The notes under the pieces were generated by a model, which saw only the letters and a program-made list of their open reading frames with translations, did no database searches and was not told the DNA's origin. 64,000 nt of DNA from Cymodocea nodosa (Eukaryota; Streptophyta; Magnoliopsida; Alismatales; Cymodoceaceae), in contig CM072339.1 of assembly GCA_036874045.1 (NCBI GenBank), positions 13,771,501 through 13,835,500 on the forward strand. Direction: 5' to 3'. Positions 34,316 through 45,424 of this stretch are shown one piece after another; the stretch's first letter is position 1; each line of letters begins with the position of its first letter. Both the position numbers and the translations under genes were made by a program.

Positions 34316-34950
34316 ATTTCATCTGCTCGAAGCTCTCTAGGTGCGTGATTCCCGTCGATCGTTCGAAGCTCGCCGACCGCTCGAAGCTCGCCGACTGCTC
34401 GAAGCTTGTAGTCCGCTCGAAGGTCGTCGATCGCTCGAAGCTCGCTGACTGCTCGAAAGCTCGCGGACCACTCGAAGCTCGTCGACTGCTCAAAAGCTCA
34501 TCGATCGCTGGAAGCTCACCAATCGCCCGAATGCCCTGATTTTGTCTGCTCGAAGCTTGCCAGTTGCGTGATTCCTGTCGATCGTTCGAAGCTCGCCGAC
34601 CGCTCAAAGCTCGCCGACTGCTCGAAAGCTTGCGGACCGCTTGAAGCTTGCTGACTGCTTGAAAGCTCGCGGATTGCTTGAAGCTCGTTGACTGCTCGAA
34701 AGCTCCTGGACCGCTCGAAGCTCGCAGACCACTCGAAGCTCGCTGACTACTAGAAAGCTCACCGACCGCTCGAAAGCTCGCCGATTGCTCAAAGCTCGCG
34801 GACCGCTTGAAGCTCGAAGCTCATCGACTGCTCGTAAGCTCGTCGACCACTCGAAGCTTGCCGACCGCTTGAAGCTCATCGACCGCTCCAAGCTCATTGA
34901 CCACTCCAAGCTCATCGATTGCTCGAAGCTCACCGACCGCTCGAAGGTAA
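34316..34950 (+). repeat. GC-rich 18-bp tandem array in Harbinger element 2
   Basis: About 35 imperfect copies of CTCGAAGCTCGCCGACCG occupy 635 bp in an otherwise AT-rich element. Units vary in length by one or a few bases. Open frames on both strands encode Ser/Phe/Glu/Arg six-residue repeats (for example SFERSA) and reflect the repeat unit. I do not regard them as genes, since single-base length changes shift the frame. The array is rich in CpG and TaqI-like TCGA words. It lies upstream of the Myb-like gene. Confidence 0.85.
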
Positions 34951-35902
34951 TAATTTCATGAAACTTTTGCATAGTTTATTTCTTACAGCCAGAAGAATAC
35001 TAACAAATATTATTACCTGTGCATGTCGGCGAGCCACTATTCCTGGTTTATTGCGTTCAAAATTTCATTTTTGTCGTTATAAGAACAAATAGGCAGGGAC
35101 GTATGGTAGAAACTAATAGGGGTAGATGTAGAGCTTTCCGAGCAAACACTCTTATCTTATCTACCAAAGTTTAAATTGAGTAACTTTTTATTTCATCCAT
35201 TCATCACCTCTAATAATTTATGTTGTTTTCGATGGAACTTATTTTGTATCAATCGTCTGAACTTATTTACAAGGTAACATTTGTAACATATGTATTTTGT
35301 TAATAAGAGTTAGAAGTTCATATCATGTTTATATGGTTAGTGGAGATTAATGAGAAGAAGAAAATTGAAAAAACAAGAAGCAAGATCTTTTGCAAGAACT
35401 AAGGTTGTTGAAGATTTAGGATTTTGTTAATATGACTCAATATTTTTTGTTATGATCAATATGACTCAATTTGCATTAATGAGGTCCTACATTATTTGGA
35501 TTTTGCTCTAGACAAGGAGGGACTACGTTGGCCTTGCATTAGCAACAAAGCATGCCTGGACCTAAGCAATCTTAGTGTAGGCTATGTGTTAATTCTTGAA
35601 TATCTTTTGCTGCTGTTCTTACTTCATTTGCTTCCCTTTTCATGATATCTAACTTATTTCTTTAGTTATATTTTGAATACAAATCCAACGAAAAAAAGTA
35701 TGAAATTCTTATGTATGCCATTTCATGTGTTATGAATGACTAGTAACCTATTTAAGTTATTCATTCTTATCCATTTTTAATGCATATTGTCATTGAATGA
35801 ATAATAACTTATTTAATTTTTATGTTAATGATTGATGTTGTCATTGTCATCCATATTTCAATGATGTGTTTTTCATTTATATATATGTTTTACAAATTAG
35901 AT
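34951..35902. other. 5' non-coding region of Harbinger element 2
   Basis: Lies between the GC-rich array and the Myb-like gene. There is no supported ORF. A possible 3' splice site (TTTTACAAATTAG) directly precedes the ATG at 35903, so a 5' untranslated exon upstream is possible. Confidence 0.45.
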
Positions 35903-37029
35903 ATGGCTACTACAGATAATACAGTACAAGTAGACAAAGATCTTATACTAGTTAGAATGCAAAAGCAGATGCGACATTTTTGGGTATATTAGAAGATGTT
36001 TTAAATGAAGGGAATGGAAAAACACATGATGGAAAAGTTAAAGTTGAAACATGGAACAAGGTAATAGAGAAGTACAATAATGACACAAATATAGGTATCA
36101 CAAAGAAAAATGTTGACAGTCGAATTAAAACATGGCGACAGATGTATCGTAACTACACAAAAATTATGTCTCAAAGTGGTTGGGGATGGAATTACATACA
36201 AGGTCATACTGATATTTCAGATGAAGTTTGGAATGAATTTATTAAGGTAATATTTTTGAATGTGTTAATATAATTTGTATGTTATATATATACTAACATA
36301 TTTTTAATCTTACAGAAACACCTAGATTGTGCCCCCCTCAAAGGTAAACCATGTCCTATTTATGATTAATTGCAATTGTTATTTGAAAGTAATATGGCTA
36401 CAGGGAATGTCAGTAGAGACCCTAAAACAATTACTCAGAATGAAGAAGACATACCTATGAATGAACCAAATGAAATAACACCTCCACCAAATCATTTTCA
36501 ATACTTCACACCACCAAGTGATAGTCCAATGGATACAGATGGTACCCAACTTCAATCTCCAATGTCTTCATCAAGAAGGTTCAATAAGGTGAAAAAGGGA
36601 AAACGTCCAAGACCACATGTAGAGTCAGCACAACTAATGACATCTTCATTTAAAGAAGCTACATTTGCTATTATGTCATTATGTGAAAAAGAAGAGGATA
36701 AAGTTAAAGCTCGACAAGAATATTATGATAATATAACAAACATACAAAAAGAACAACTTCGGATCTAGAAAAAACAATTTCAGATCCAGAAAGAAGAAAT
36801 TCAGATCCAGAAACAACAAGTTAAAGTGCAAGAGAAAATGCTACATTTCAAAGTGAAACAAAGAAGTCTTACAGCACAAGCTATAGAAGCATTATTACAA
36901 ATTGAAAGTCTTACCAACAGTGAGAAATTCAAAGCAATGACTTTATTGGAAAGAAAAGAACTAGCAGAGCAATTTCTTAGCATCCCAACAGATATGAGGG
37001 TAGAATGGATTAAGTATCACAACTTATGA
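35903..37029 (+). pseudogene. Myb/SANT-like DNA-binding gene of Harbinger element 2
   Basis: Exon 1 35903-36246 and exon 2 36316-37029, separated by a 69-bp GT-AG intron at the same place as in element 1. Exon 1 encodes the Myb_DNA-bind_3-type domain: VETWNKVIEKYN, then RIKTWRQMYRNYTKIMSQSG with WGWNY. Exon 2 starts KHLDCAPLKGKPCPIYD and has a Pro/Thr-rich linker, a KKGKRPRPH basic patch, and a coiled-coil tail that includes short QIQK-type repeats. Defects: a frameshift near 35960-35975, a TAA after PCPIYD and a TAG after EQLRI. Internal repeats in the same tail still read CAG at the position of the TAG, so the latter is a likely C-to-T change. Confidence 0.8.
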
Positions 37030-37277
37030 ATGTACTTTTCTATTGTTGAGTAATGTTGATGGATGTGATGAACTTTATTATTGTGGTGAATAATGTGTAA
37101 TGTTGAATTTTAGACAATGATGATGACTATTGATTTTCATATGTGAATGCTTTATTGCTTGATATTTTATATAAATCTTGTTATGTGAAATAAATGTTTT
37201 TATTATTGTTGAAGATTCTTATATATTTTTAGGAAAATGTGTACTAATCTCATTACTTCTTGTAGGTAATAATTATC

Positions 37278-38614
37278 ATGAATGGTATGGATGGTTTGGA
37301 ATTGTTAAAGAATATGCTTGAGGAAGAAGAGGAAGAAGCGGAAAGACGATGAACGTTACTTCTTTCACTATGGAACTTCCTTGCAGGTATTGCATGTATG
37401 TCAAGTACATTGACTAATATTACACATCACATTTATAGTAGAGAATGACATGACTACATTAGAAGGTTATTAGATCCATCATTATCACATCAAGCATATA
37501 ATTGTCGAAAAATATATAGAATGAGTCAACATGTATTTCTTGACTTCTGTAATTTGTTACGAAGAGAAGGTGGTATGGGAAATACAAGCAATGTTAGTGT
37601 CAAAGAGAAGTTTGCAATATTTCTTGTCACTATTGGTCAAAACCAACGATATGGAGTAATAAGGGAGTGCTTCTCTCGGTCTGCATGGATTGTTAGTACG
37701 TACTTCAATGAAGTACTTAATGCAATTTTGAACTTGCATAAACAACTTCTTGCAATGCCTCCAACATCAACTCCAAGTAGAATACTGAATGATTCAAATG
37801 TGTATCCCTATTTTGAGGTAAATATATATTTTCATATGAAATTGATTTGTATATTATTTTTTTCTCATTTTCTTATTCATATGTTAACAGAATTGCATTG
37901 GTGCTATTGATGGAACACATATTAAGGCAACTATTTATAGACGACAAACAACAAGATTTAGAAATAGAAAAGGAGAGTTAAGTCAAAATGTTATGGCCGC
38001 ATGTAATTTTGATATGGAATTTACATATATTCTTAGTGGTTGGGAATGATAAGCTTCTGACGCAAGAATCCTTCAAGATGCCGTCACAAGACATCATCCA
38101 TTCAAGGTTCCACCAGGTATAAAATGACATTATTGAATATATATTTTTTATTTACACTAATTTTTAATTATATACAGGAAAGTTTTACTTGGTTGATGTT
38201 GGTTATCCTAATCGACCTGAATTTATTTGTCCATATCGAGGAGTGAGATATCATCTATTTGAATATGAAAATAATAGAGTTCCAGAAAATGTAGTGATTG
38301 AGCGATCATTTGGAGTTGTTAAACATCGTTTTGCAATCTTATGAGGACAAACTTATGATATACAAACGAAGATTGTGATGGCTTGCTTCCTATTACATAA
38401 TTTTATACGTAAAGCTGATAGAGCAGATTTATTAGAAGATCTAGAAGATGAGTTAGCTGAATTTGATCTAGAAAATGAAGAAATTGGAATTACTAAAGAT
38501 GAGCTTTCACAGATAGATAGTACATTAGAAATGACACAAGAACGAAGAAAACAAATAGCAGATGAAATGCGTGATAACATGAAGACTGCCATGTGGGATG
38601 GACGTGACTTTTAA
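37278..38614 (+). pseudogene. PIF/Harbinger DDE transposase, element 2, three exons
   Basis: Exons 37278-37817, 37891-38116 and 38178-38614, with short introns of 73 and 61 bp at the same positions as in element 1. Exon 1 has an acidic N-terminus (LEEEEEEAERR), then LLDPSLSHQAYNCRKIYRM and NQRYGVIRECFSRSAW. Exon 2 begins NCIGAIDGTHIKA with the first catalytic Asp. Exon 3 has YLVDVGYPNRPEF (second Asp) and VVIERSFGVVKHRFAIL (catalytic Glu), then MACFLLHNFIRKAD. All three catalytic residues remain. Stops: one after the acidic N-terminus, one TGA at about 37449, a TGA-TAA pair after LSGWE, and a TGA after HRFAIL. This copy is therefore dead. C-terminal 79 codons are open. Confidence 0.85.
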
Positions 38615-38699
38615 ATTATTTCATATGTAACTTTGTCAAATTGTTATGTTACAATATTTGAATATTTGTATGTTGACAATTTATATTTATGTTGTGAAT

Positions 38700-38962
38700 T
38701 TTATTTATATATTGGATGTTAGTTAATAATTTTGAAAAGTAATTGTTTGTGATATGCTATGTTCAAATAGGTAATATACAATACAACTTTTGTTCAATTT
38801 GTTCAAATTGATATTATTAATAAATATAAATAAGAATACTTAATATTTTTGAAAAGTAATTATCTGTGATATGTTATGTTCAAATAGGTAATACATAATA
38901 CAACTTTTGTTCAATTTGTTCAAATTGATATTATTAATAAATATAAATAAGAAGACTTAATA
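38700..38962 (+). repeat. Tandem duplication of about 120 bp in Harbinger element 2
   Basis: Two near-identical copies share GAAAAGTAATT, GTGATATGYTATGTTCAAAT and CAATTTGTTCAAATTGATAT. A third copy with the same order of words occurs at about 40420-40550, on the far side of the AT-rich arrays. Confidence 0.8.
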
Positions 38963-39019
38963 TTTTTTCTTAAAATATAAATTTTCTTTTTCTTTTATTT
39001 TTTTTCTGACCAAACCATT

Positions 39020-39620
39020 AGACCAACTTCGGTGTGATTGTTAAAATTTTCTTCATTTTTATTTTTCTTCAATTCAACACTCTAACTAACTGAAGTGTTT
39101 TTTGTTTTTTCCTTCGGTCAAACCGAAGTTTGAACTTTGGTCTGATCGAAGTTTGAACTTCGGTCTGATCGAAGTTTTTAAGTTTTTTATTTTTTTTCGG
39201 TTAGACCGAATTTTTTCCTTCGGTCCAACCGAAGTTTTATAGTTTTTTAACTTTTTTTTCGGTCAGACCGAATTTTTTCCTTCGGCCCGACCGAAGTTTT
39301 TTAGTTTTTTTTACTTCTTTTTAGGTTAGACTGAATTTTTTCCTTTGGTTCGACTGAAGTTTTTTATTTTTTTTTAGTCAGATCAAATTTTTTCCTTCAG
39401 TTCGATCGAAGTCTTTTATTTTTTTTTGGTTTGATCGAGCTTCGATTCGATCGAATTTTTTTTTCTTTTATTTATTTTTTCAGTCTGACTAACTGAAACT
39501 TTTTTATTTTTTTATATTTTTCTTTGGTCAGACCTAAGCTCAATCTTCGGTCGAACATAAGTTTTTTAGTTTTTTATTTTTTTCGGTCAGACCGAATCTC
39601 AACTTCGGTCCAATTGAAGT
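39020..39620 (+). repeat. Palindrome array, motif C (CGGTC-N-GACCG type)
   Basis: About ten units of roughly 60-66 bp, each T-rich and holding one or two imperfect palindromes such as TTCGGTCAGACCGAA and TTCGGTCCGACCGAAG. Units degenerate to the right. The same palindrome type recurs in the post-pol regions of both Athila units (52120-52420, 62955-63115). Confidence 0.8.
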
Positions 39621-39649
39621 TTTTGATTTTTTATATTTATTTTTTTGAT

Positions 39650-40145
39650 TTTAAATTAAAATAAAAAGAAAAAAATTTACAACATTTTCTATAGTCAATT
39701 CATCATTAAACACATTATTTTATTTATAAATACATTTATTAATTTTCAATTGTTAATTTTTTATATTTATTTTTTTAATTTTAAATTAAAATAAAAATAA
39801 AAAAATTTACAACGTTTTTGATAATCAATTCATCATTCAAACACATTATTTTATTTATAAATACATTTATTATTTTTCAATTATTTATTTTTTATATTTA
39901 TTTTTTTTATTTTAAATTAAAAAAAAAATGTACAACGTTTCCGATAATCAATTCATCATTCAAACACATTATTTTATTTATAAATAAACTTATTAATTTT
40001 CATCAATTGATTTTTTATATTTATTTTCTTTATTTTAAATAAAAATAAAAATAAATAAATTTACAATGTTTTCGATAATCAATTCATCATTCAAACACAT
40101 TATTTTATTTATAAATACATTTATTAATTTTCAATTGTTACATCA
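39650..40145 (+). repeat. AT-rich tandem array, about 125 bp, four copies
   Basis: Units share CATTATTTTATTTATAAATA, TCAATTCATCATTCAAACA and ATTTACAACGTTT, beginning near 39710, 39830, 39955 and 40085. The 74-codon ORF at 39818-40042 is a translation of this array and not a gene. The array lies between copies two and three of the 120-bp duplication. Confidence 0.8.
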
Positions 40146-40806
40146 AGTTATACGTTTAAACAAGTTTGTATTACATTTATTAATTTTTTAACAACTTTTA
40201 CTTTAACATTTATTAATTTTGTATACATCAACTTTTATGTTTACATTTATTAATGTATATAAGAGAGGTATCATATTGTAATTTCTAATTTTTATTTTCC
40301 ATTAGATTTCAACCAGGCTTGAATTGGCCCACGGGCCAGCCTAGGCCCAGCCCGAATCGACCCACGGACCAGCCCAGCCTGGCCGAATAATATATTTACG
40401 TTGTGAATTTTATTTATGTTAGTTAACAATTTCGAAAAGTAATTAGTTGTGATATGCTATATTCAAATAGGTAATACACAATACAACTTTTGTTCAATTT
40501 GTTTATGATATTATTAATAAATAAATATTTTTATTTTTGAAATTTTTTCTTAAAATGTAAGTATTATGATGTGAAGAAATAGAGTAAATTAAAATTAATT
40601 ATTAGAATTCTTTGATTAAAAAAGTATATTTCAATTCTGAACATTCCATCTAACACAAACCCCACTGTGGGAATCTTAACTTTTCTAAGTTCTGAGACGT
40701 GCACAAATAGCCCTTCATTTCTCAAGAATCTAGACTTTCTAATTCACAGGAATCTGAACTTTCCATTTCCTTCATTTCTGAACTTTCCAACATGTACAAA
40801 CACCCC
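40146..40806. other. 3' non-coding end of Harbinger element 2
   Basis: Contains a short GC-rich block near 40315-40385 with alternating GCCCAGCC and CCCACGG words, then the third copy of the 120-bp duplication, then the right TIR region. No gene. Confidence 0.55.
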
Positions 40807-41434
40807 TAAACGAGAAGGTTTAGACATATGAGTGAACAAGGAGAAAAGATGATGACACTTTTAGGAAGAATTTTTAGAGTGGAATTTGGTGAAGACTATT
40901 AGTGTGAGAATTAGAGAGTGGACTTCTCAAGTATCAAAGAAGAGGAAGCTAGGCTTAATGCATACAAGCATATTGGGCTTAGTTCTTGTTGAATCCTTAG
41001 GAGGTTCACGATTCTATGCCACCTTCTTGGATGATTGCACTAAGTGAAGATGTGAGTCTAGTTTTTAAAGTATAGGAGTGATGTGCTTGACGTCTTTAAG
41101 AAGTGAAATTAGAGGTGGAGGACCAATCTTAGAAAGTAGATTGTTTGTGGATGAATTGTTTTGAGGAGTGTCATAATAGTGAGTAGGAGTTTTTCTATAG
41201 GGTGTAGAAAATCAGATTGATTAAGGGAGCTCCTTGTATTTGACAATAGGTGAAGGTTGTTGGAGGAGTGTATTAGATGGTGAAAAGGCCAAGAGCATGA
41301 GACTAGATGTTCGTATGTGATTGATTAATTGGGAACCTTCTATCCATCAAGGCCTTAGGACTCTAGAAGAGGAGTAGATAGGAAAGAAGGTTGGAAGTAC
41401 TCACTTAAGCATATGTTGAGTATGTATATGTAGA
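40807..41434 (+). pseudogene. Copia C continuation: pre-integrase and integrase remnant
   Basis: Resumes the copia C reading after the TAA duplication. It gives HMSEQGEKMMTLLGR (GAG-pre-integrase). Then KKRKLGLMHTSILG corresponds to the usual 'LELVHTDVWG' that carries the first catalytic Asp; here the Asp is Ser. It continues SLGGSRFYATFLDDCTK, and poorly preserved integrase core pieces follow to about 41400. This colinearity with 33400-34121 shows that one copia element was split by Harbinger element 2. Confidence 0.75.
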
Positions 41435-41740
41435 ATTGTAAGTATCATAAGAGGTGGGGTGAATTGTGTCTTTAGAAAATTAAGAAGTATTCTAATAGAT
41501 AAAATAAGAGTACAAATGCACATAAATTTTTTAAATCACAACTTTATTTAAAAAGTAATAATTTACAAACTTTTATGCATAAATTTGCTACTTGTCGGTT
41601 CAAATAGAAAAATTCACCTTACATAGATTAACACTCGAAAAACTAATTGACCTTATTTTAACTTTGAGTGAATCTAACTTTAAAACTTGAATGTTGCACC
41701 TAACTTTTGAATTTCTAATATTATATCACCATTGGTACAA
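41435..41740 (-). mobile_element. Fragment of a copia family A LTR
   Basis: Begins TGTAAGTATCATAAGAGGTG and GGGTGAATTGTGTCTTTAG, like the reverse-strand end of the family A LTRs. It also contains GCTACTTGTCGGTTC, shared (in reverse) with the LTR at 42382-43625. The remainder of the LTR is missing, so this is a truncated copy inserted into copia C. Confidence 0.5.
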
Positions 41741-42381
41741 GTGATTATCTAGGGGTCAGAAGATATTACTTAACAGATATGGATCTATAGGTTTTGATTG
41801 TTGGGTTTGAGATGATCGAAACAAGTAAATTTTGATGATGAAGGATGTCAAGATGAATCCACCACTTATGTCTATATGAGTGGATCAATTTCCAACAAGC
41901 TAGTTTAGTGGGAGTGTGCTACGAGTGTCCAAAAGGAGTGTGTTAAGGCTCAACAAGAAGATACTAAAGGAAAATGGTAGTAGTAAAGCTGTTTGGAGAA
42001 TTTCAAGGGTGACTAAAGTTCACAATAGAGTATTGAAAGGTGGTTGCAATAGTGGCACTGCAAAGAAGACTTCAAAGGGACTTGAAGTGAGGCAACATCC
42101 AAGGTCAAAATTTCTTTAGCTACAAAAAAGAGATGTAGGGATATGTAGAAATCTCCTAAGCATTACACAATAGATTGTTTAATGTCATTAAATAAGGAAG
42201 GGCTAAAGCATAGATTTGGAAGTGTTAGAGAAGGGTTTAGTTGAGTAAGGGTTTGTTAGGAGGAATAAAAGATTCTCCAAGGAAGAAGGACAAGACTCAA
42301 GTGTCATTGCTATTGTAGGAAGGAGGAAGAAAATCCCACCTAGTGGGAGTTATCAACAAGAGCTTTGAGAGTTAGTGAAGG
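41741..42381. other. Unassigned, probably degraded retrotransposon DNA
   Basis: A 67-codon ORF (41916-42119) is basic but unrecognised. Context between two related copia LTR pieces suggests old copia internal sequence. Confidence 0.35.
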
Positions 42382-43625
42382 TGTTAGGAATTTTGTTTTG
42401 ATGATGAATATTTTATTAAAGTTTATAAATAAGTCTAAATAATATTTTCTAAGTATAATAGTCACAAAGTTAAATGTTGACAAGTTATCAGAAAGTTTCA
42501 TTTAAATTCCAGATAGTTAACTTTTAGATAGTTAAGGTTTTCAGATAGTTAAAGTTTTTGGATAGTTAAGTTTTGGATGGTTAAACTTTCAGATAGTTAA
42601 TGTTTCGATTTAGTCTAAGAGTTATGTTAAAAAACTCGTATAGTTAAATTATCTACACATGTGTTTTTAATGTTTTAAGTTTTCACGTGTTTTGTATGTG
42701 TGTTCGTTAATGAAAATGGAAGAGTTAGATAATTATTCGAGTTTTTATACGTATGGATGGATAACTATTTGAGTTTTATAAAGTGACTAATGAATAGATA
42801 AGTTTTCTTATTTTAGTCATGTGTTTTGCAAGTGTAAAAACTTGAAGAGTTATAGATAAATGTTTGAGTTTTTACAAGACTTAAAGGATAAGTGTTTGAC
42901 TAAAGTAGTGACTTAGAAGATATTCTACGAATTTCTAGGAAGATAAAGTTTCGAAAGGTCTATGATATGAAATCGTGGATATTCAAAATGATAGTGGAAA
43001 TTCAAAAAGACAATGGAGATTGTGGATAATTTAAATTTGAAATTAGTACGTGAGATTATGGATTAAGTAGATAAACATACTGAACATGAAGTCATAGTTC
43101 AATTACTATAAATAGAAGGAAACGAGTTGCATTACAGTCATCCCAATCTCAAATACCAAGTCTAAGTATTCAATCCCAAATCGGAGTATTCAAGTTAGAA
43201 TATTCAACTCAGAATATTCAAATCTAGAAAAATTCTCTAACATCACAAGAAGTTCGAATTCCAAGCAATTTCAGAAAAAGTTGTAATGCAAGAAGTCTAG
43301 GAAATTTGACAACTAAAGAAGAAGATATACAGAAGTTGAGTAAAAGGAAGGAAAAAGAGTAATGCGCATAAAAATTAGGTTTTATTATACAATTCAAACT
43401 AGTTTAGAATAAAGATTTTATTTTCTCTTTAAATTGTATCTCAAACTTTATTGTATTAGAACCGACAAGTAGGGAATTGTGTTGAAAATAATTGTAAATT
43501 CTTTCTTTAAGTTAATAAAGATTAGAATTTCATTTGTGAGTATTTTGTGCTCTTGTTTTATTTGCTAGTAATTTTTAATTGTTAAAGACAATTCACCCCC
43601 TTTCATGTGATATGACGATCCTACA
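42382..43625 (+). mobile_element. 5' LTR of copia family A element (subtype 2)
   Basis: A TG...CA unit, TGTTAGGAATTTTGTTTTGA to GATCCTACA, 1244 bp. Its ends match the reverse complement of the solo LTRs at 855-2595 and 47014-48779. It is followed two bases later by the perfect copia primer site TGGTATCAGAGCA. It contains several motif B modules (GATAGTTA words) at 42490-42620. It is shorter than the solo LTRs and diverged from them. Confidence 0.8.
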
Positions 43626-43627
43626 AT

Positions 43628-43640
43628 TGGTATCAGAGCA
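43628..43640 (+). promoter_or_regulatory. Copia primer-binding site (initiator tRNA-Met)
   Basis: TGGTATCAGAGCA is complementary to the 3' end of plant initiator tRNA-Met, the usual copia primer. It lies two bases after the LTR end. Confidence 0.85.
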
Positions 43641-43696
43641 TTTATCTATTTTGGAATAGATTTTTCCTATCATTTATTTAGGATCATCTGTTTATA

Positions 43697-43793
43697 ATGG
43701 ATAATACTGAGATTTTGATTATGACTGAAGGACAGACCACTAGTCGTCTTCTTATGTTTGAAGGTAGCAATTATAGTGTTTAGAATGAAAAAG
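43697..43793 (+). pseudogene. Copia family A gag, N-terminal fragment
   Basis: ATG at 43697 begins MDNTEILIMTEGQTTSRLLM, then FEGSNYSV, a stop (a Trp is expected) and NEK. This is the start of a copia Gag, whose usual pattern is 'F-[DE]-G-x-N-Y-x-x-W-K'. The frame ends abruptly at 43793 where the Athila-type LTR begins, so the rest of this copia element should lie to the right of the window. Confidence 0.75.
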
Positions 43794-44742
43794 TGATCGC
43801 GTCACAAGAAGGGAAGCCATTTTCACCAAGTATCGACTCATCTCAAGAGATCATAAAGCTTCTAGCCTTGGTTTTGGGTTGATGCCAGTATGTTGAAGAG
43901 GAGATCAACATACAATTCTTAGTTCATGATTCTATAAGGAGAGGAGGCATGATTGTAAGTGATTAAGTTTACAATGGTGTAATCGCGTCGCATGTAGTGA
44001 CAGAAGTTTTTACTGTTGATAGAGACTTTTACATTTCACCATTCGCTCATCTTTAGTAACATATCAAAACAAAAATACCAAAAACAACTAATTATCTGTA
44101 TTTACATTTAGTATTAAAGTGTTGTATTGTGATTAATGTTATCATTGTTAGTATTGTAAATGTTTTATGTTTGTTTGATTTAGAAAATAGAAAATAGTTT
44201 ATTGTTTACTGAAATTGATACGTATAGAATACTTAAAGATTTTAATGGTTACTATTTGAAATATCTGAATGTTAGTGTTGTTTAATAACAAATCTTAGAT
44301 TAACTAACATTAAAAAACTTAATTGATATTATTTACATTCTATGGAATTGCCCAATGGATGGTCGAATTCCTCTGTGAATAGCAGTATTTAATTGGAAAG
44401 GTAGGCTCGTGGAGTTAACTTAAATCCATGAGGTTAGTCCGTTGAGTTAACAGTAACTCAATAGAGTGCTTAACTGAACACATATAAACTTCAATATAAA
44501 AATCGAAATAGTACACAATTCTTACTCAATCTCTATGATATTGACCTGTACTTGCACACAAATACAATATACACTGTGCATTTGCAGTTAAAAAAATACA
44601 AATTGGAATTAATATCTAATTTGTGTGAAAATTTGTTTGTTTGCTCCTAAAAGAATTTATTAATATAAGTATAAAAACAAATCAAACAAGTTTTCCAATC
44701 TAATAAACAAGTTTTCTAGTGTCGTTGTTGGAGAAACAATCA
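43794..44742 (+). mobile_element. LTR of Athila-type unit 1
   Basis: Starts TGATCGCGTCAC and ends near AACAATCA. It aligns by eye with 57167-58156 at roughly 80 percent. It is followed by primer-site-like sequence. The start coincides exactly with the end of the copia gag fragment, consistent with insertion into that copia element. It includes two motif A modules at 44395-44470. Confidence 0.7.
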
Positions 44743-44832
44743 AGTTTTTTGGCACCGCCTAATAGACAAGTTTTTTATTTAACTTTTCACAATAATACAA
44801 GTTTTCTAGTGTCGTTGTTGGAGATTGAGAAG
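44706..44832 (+). promoter_or_regulatory. Iterated primer-site-like units of Athila-type unit 1
   Basis: Three tandem units each start CAAGTTTT or AAGTTTT and continue with a variant of the tRNA-Asp primer site TGGCGCCGTTGCYGGGGA: TAGTGTCGTTGTTGGAGA (near 44717), TGGCACCGCCT (44750) and TAGTGTCGTTGTTGGAGA (near 44810). All are degenerate. Unit 2 has the same layout at 58093-58182 with one good site. Confidence 0.6.
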
Positions 44833-45424
44833 CTAAAAAAATTGTGAGTGCTATTTTGTTTTAAAATCAGAGGGAGTGTTGTGTTTTATTGTATAATTGA
44901 GAATATGACATATCCTTATGTTCAAAGATTTCTGAAACCTGTGGTTAGCATATGTGAATTCTACAATTTGGAAGGTGATGACATTTCAAATTGTTTGAAA
45001 CTGAGACAATTGCAGATGGTTAGATCACATGAACAACAAATGAATTATATTCAATATAATAGAGCTGAGTATGAGAACCCTATAGTTTACCCAACTAATG
45101 GTTAGTTTAGAATGAGTAATATGTTGAGAGACAAGGAAGTTTGTGATAGGTATGATAGACTAGAGCGTAGTTTAGAGCAAAACATAGACAAACTAGAACA
45201 ATACATGTGTCAGCAACAAGAAGTCAACTAATTAAATTATAGAGAAGAATATTCAGAACCTAAAATCGATATCACATATGAAATGAAAAAAATCATAATG
45301 AAAATTGATCAAAAATTGAATGAATGAAACAAAAAAAACCATAATAAAAAATTAAATTATAGATGATCTTGAAAGAAAGCTAAAAGCATTGGATGAATTA
45401 ACAATGAAATTACAAGTTATGCAA

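Larger units (their letters stand above)
34122..40806 (+). mobile_element. PIF/Harbinger-type DNA transposon, element 2
   Basis: A 6.7-kb element. The left end reads GGGGGGGTTTGTGCCTACTC, and the right end in reverse reads GGGGTGTTTGTACATG. Both ends are flanked by TAA (34119-34121 and 40807-40809), the canonical 3-bp duplication of this superfamily. It carries on the plus strand a Myb-like gene and then a transposase, as in element 1, plus a GC-rich array at the left and AT-rich arrays at the right. It sits within copia element C, whose coding sequence continues on both sides, so it inserted after that copia element. Confidence 0.9.

Noticed and set aside
34316-34950. CRISPR-like array
   Set aside because: There are no unique spacers; units are directly adjacent and imperfect, and the context is a eukaryotic DNA transposon.
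34140-34972. Long ORFs on both strands encoding SFERSA-like six-residue repeats
   Set aside because: They follow from the 18-bp array being a multiple of three. Frames break where units gain or lose a base, and no start or domain context supports a gene.
39020-39620. Motif C array as rho-independent-type terminators (hairpin followed by T-run)
   Set aside because: The hairpin plus T-run look is striking, but this is eukaryotic nuclear DNA and the array lies in a non-coding part of a transposon.
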